64,000 nt of DNA from RYN-230 sp963760405 (GTDB taxonomy: Bacteria > Actinomycetota > Actinomycetes > Streptosporangiales > Streptosporangiaceae): NCBI GenBank assembly GCA_963760405.1, contig CAVXCV010000012.1:19977-83976 (forward strand), in the 5' to 3' direction. Position numbers and translations under genes: made by a program. Under the pieces are notes generated by a model. It had not been told where the DNA came from. It worked only from the letters and a program-made list of their open reading frames with translations, and searched no databases. Positions 63,747 to 64,000 of this stretch are shown here, piece after piece. Each line of letters starts with the position of its first letter. The first letter of the stretch is position 1.

Positions 63747-64000
63747 CTACCGATACACCTCCGAGGGGCGGATCTCGACGGCGCCCCCATAGCGTGCGGC
63801 AGGGACGCGGCCGGCCACCTCGATGGCCGCGTCGAGGTCGTCGGCCTCGAGGATGAACGAACCGCCGACGGCCTCCTTCATCCCGACGAACGGGCCGTCC
63901 GTTGTCAGGGTCTTGCCGCCTTCGACCCGCACGGTGGTCGCGTTCTCGGGCAGGCCCATCGGCAGCCCGGGGGTGACGCCAGGCGTCTGATTGATCCCTT
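63747..64000 (-). CDS. YciI/DGPF-family protein (5' end outside window)
   Basis: The visible 84 codons run leftward from the window edge. The motif TTDGPFVGMKEAVGGSFILEADDLDAAIEVAGRVP gives the DGPF signature, and the end is GGAVEIRPSEVYR. The N-terminal strand (INQTPGVTPGLP) is partly visible; the start is beyond 64000. DGPF proteins are encoded next to ECF42 sigma factors and may signal to them. This gene appears intact as far as seen. Confidence 0.88.
   Translation of the reverse strand, partial: GINQTPGVTPGLPMGLPENATTVRVEGGKTLTTDGPFVGMKEAVGGSFILEADDLDAAIEVAGRVPAARYGGAVEIRPSEVYR

Overview
This window is the replication-origin region of a high-GC Gram-positive bacterium (Actinomycetes). 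It has the conserved actinobacterial order gyrA-gyrB-dciA-recF-dnaA-rpmH-rnpA-yidD-yidC-jag-rsmG-parA-parB, then trxA-trxB-(anti-sigma)-sigM-pseudokinase-murJ-DUF6049-cca, and further out ino1-padR-DUF5318-PBP-GT87-rpsF-ssb-rpsR-rplI-dnaB. GTG and TTG starts are common, and ParB sites of the TGTTTCACGTGAAACA type lie near parB. The gene order and families resemble Streptomyces, Streptosporangiales and Mycobacterium; I cannot fix the genus.

Layout. 1-8 kb: accessory genes (CoxE-like VWA protein with MoxR ATPase, DUF218 protein, zincin, DedA, HAD phosphatase, and a GbsR-regulated DrrAB-type exporter with a clear palindromic operator). 8-9 kb: a rearrangement scar next to tRNA-Ile. 9-20 kb: the gyrase, recF and dnaA core. 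dnaN is absent between dnaA and recF; that 448-bp gap instead holds an AT-rich stretch and DnaA boxes, so it is a candidate oriC. 19-25.6 kb: RNase P, YidC, RsmG and ParAB. 25.6-28.3 kb: three parS sites, two of them inside a 70-bp direct repeat that brackets a frameshifted SMP-30 gene. 28-40 kb: threonine aldolase, NUDIX, thioredoxin system, SigM with its anti-sigma factor, and the MurJ envelope cluster. 40-54 kb: CCA-adding enzyme, an MFS exporter, inositol phosphate synthase with PadR, a bifunctional PBP, and the rpsF-ssb-rpsR-rplI operon.

54-64 kb: dnaB carries two inteins. The first, in the P-loop, has class 3 intein signatures (Ala1 and the W/C/T triad) but its homing-endonuclease core is scrambled by several frameshifts. 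The second, at the RESG|C...HN|S site, is intact. Downstream is tRNA-Arg(ACG), followed by two further copies of its 3' end and two relics of the same tyrosine integrase. This is the footprint of tandem integrations, and it leads into a decaying cargo region (frameshifted ABC permease, shattered ECF sigma factor with a DGPF/YciI partner).

Functionally, the window couples chromosome replication (dnaA, gyrase, recF, dnaB, ssb, dciA), segregation (parABS), membrane insertion and ribosome assembly, redox control and peptidoglycan synthesis (MurJ, pseudokinase, PBP). Several frameshifts outside the decaying region (PBP, dnaB intein, SMP-30) could be real or could be assembly indels; this cannot be settled from the sequence alone.
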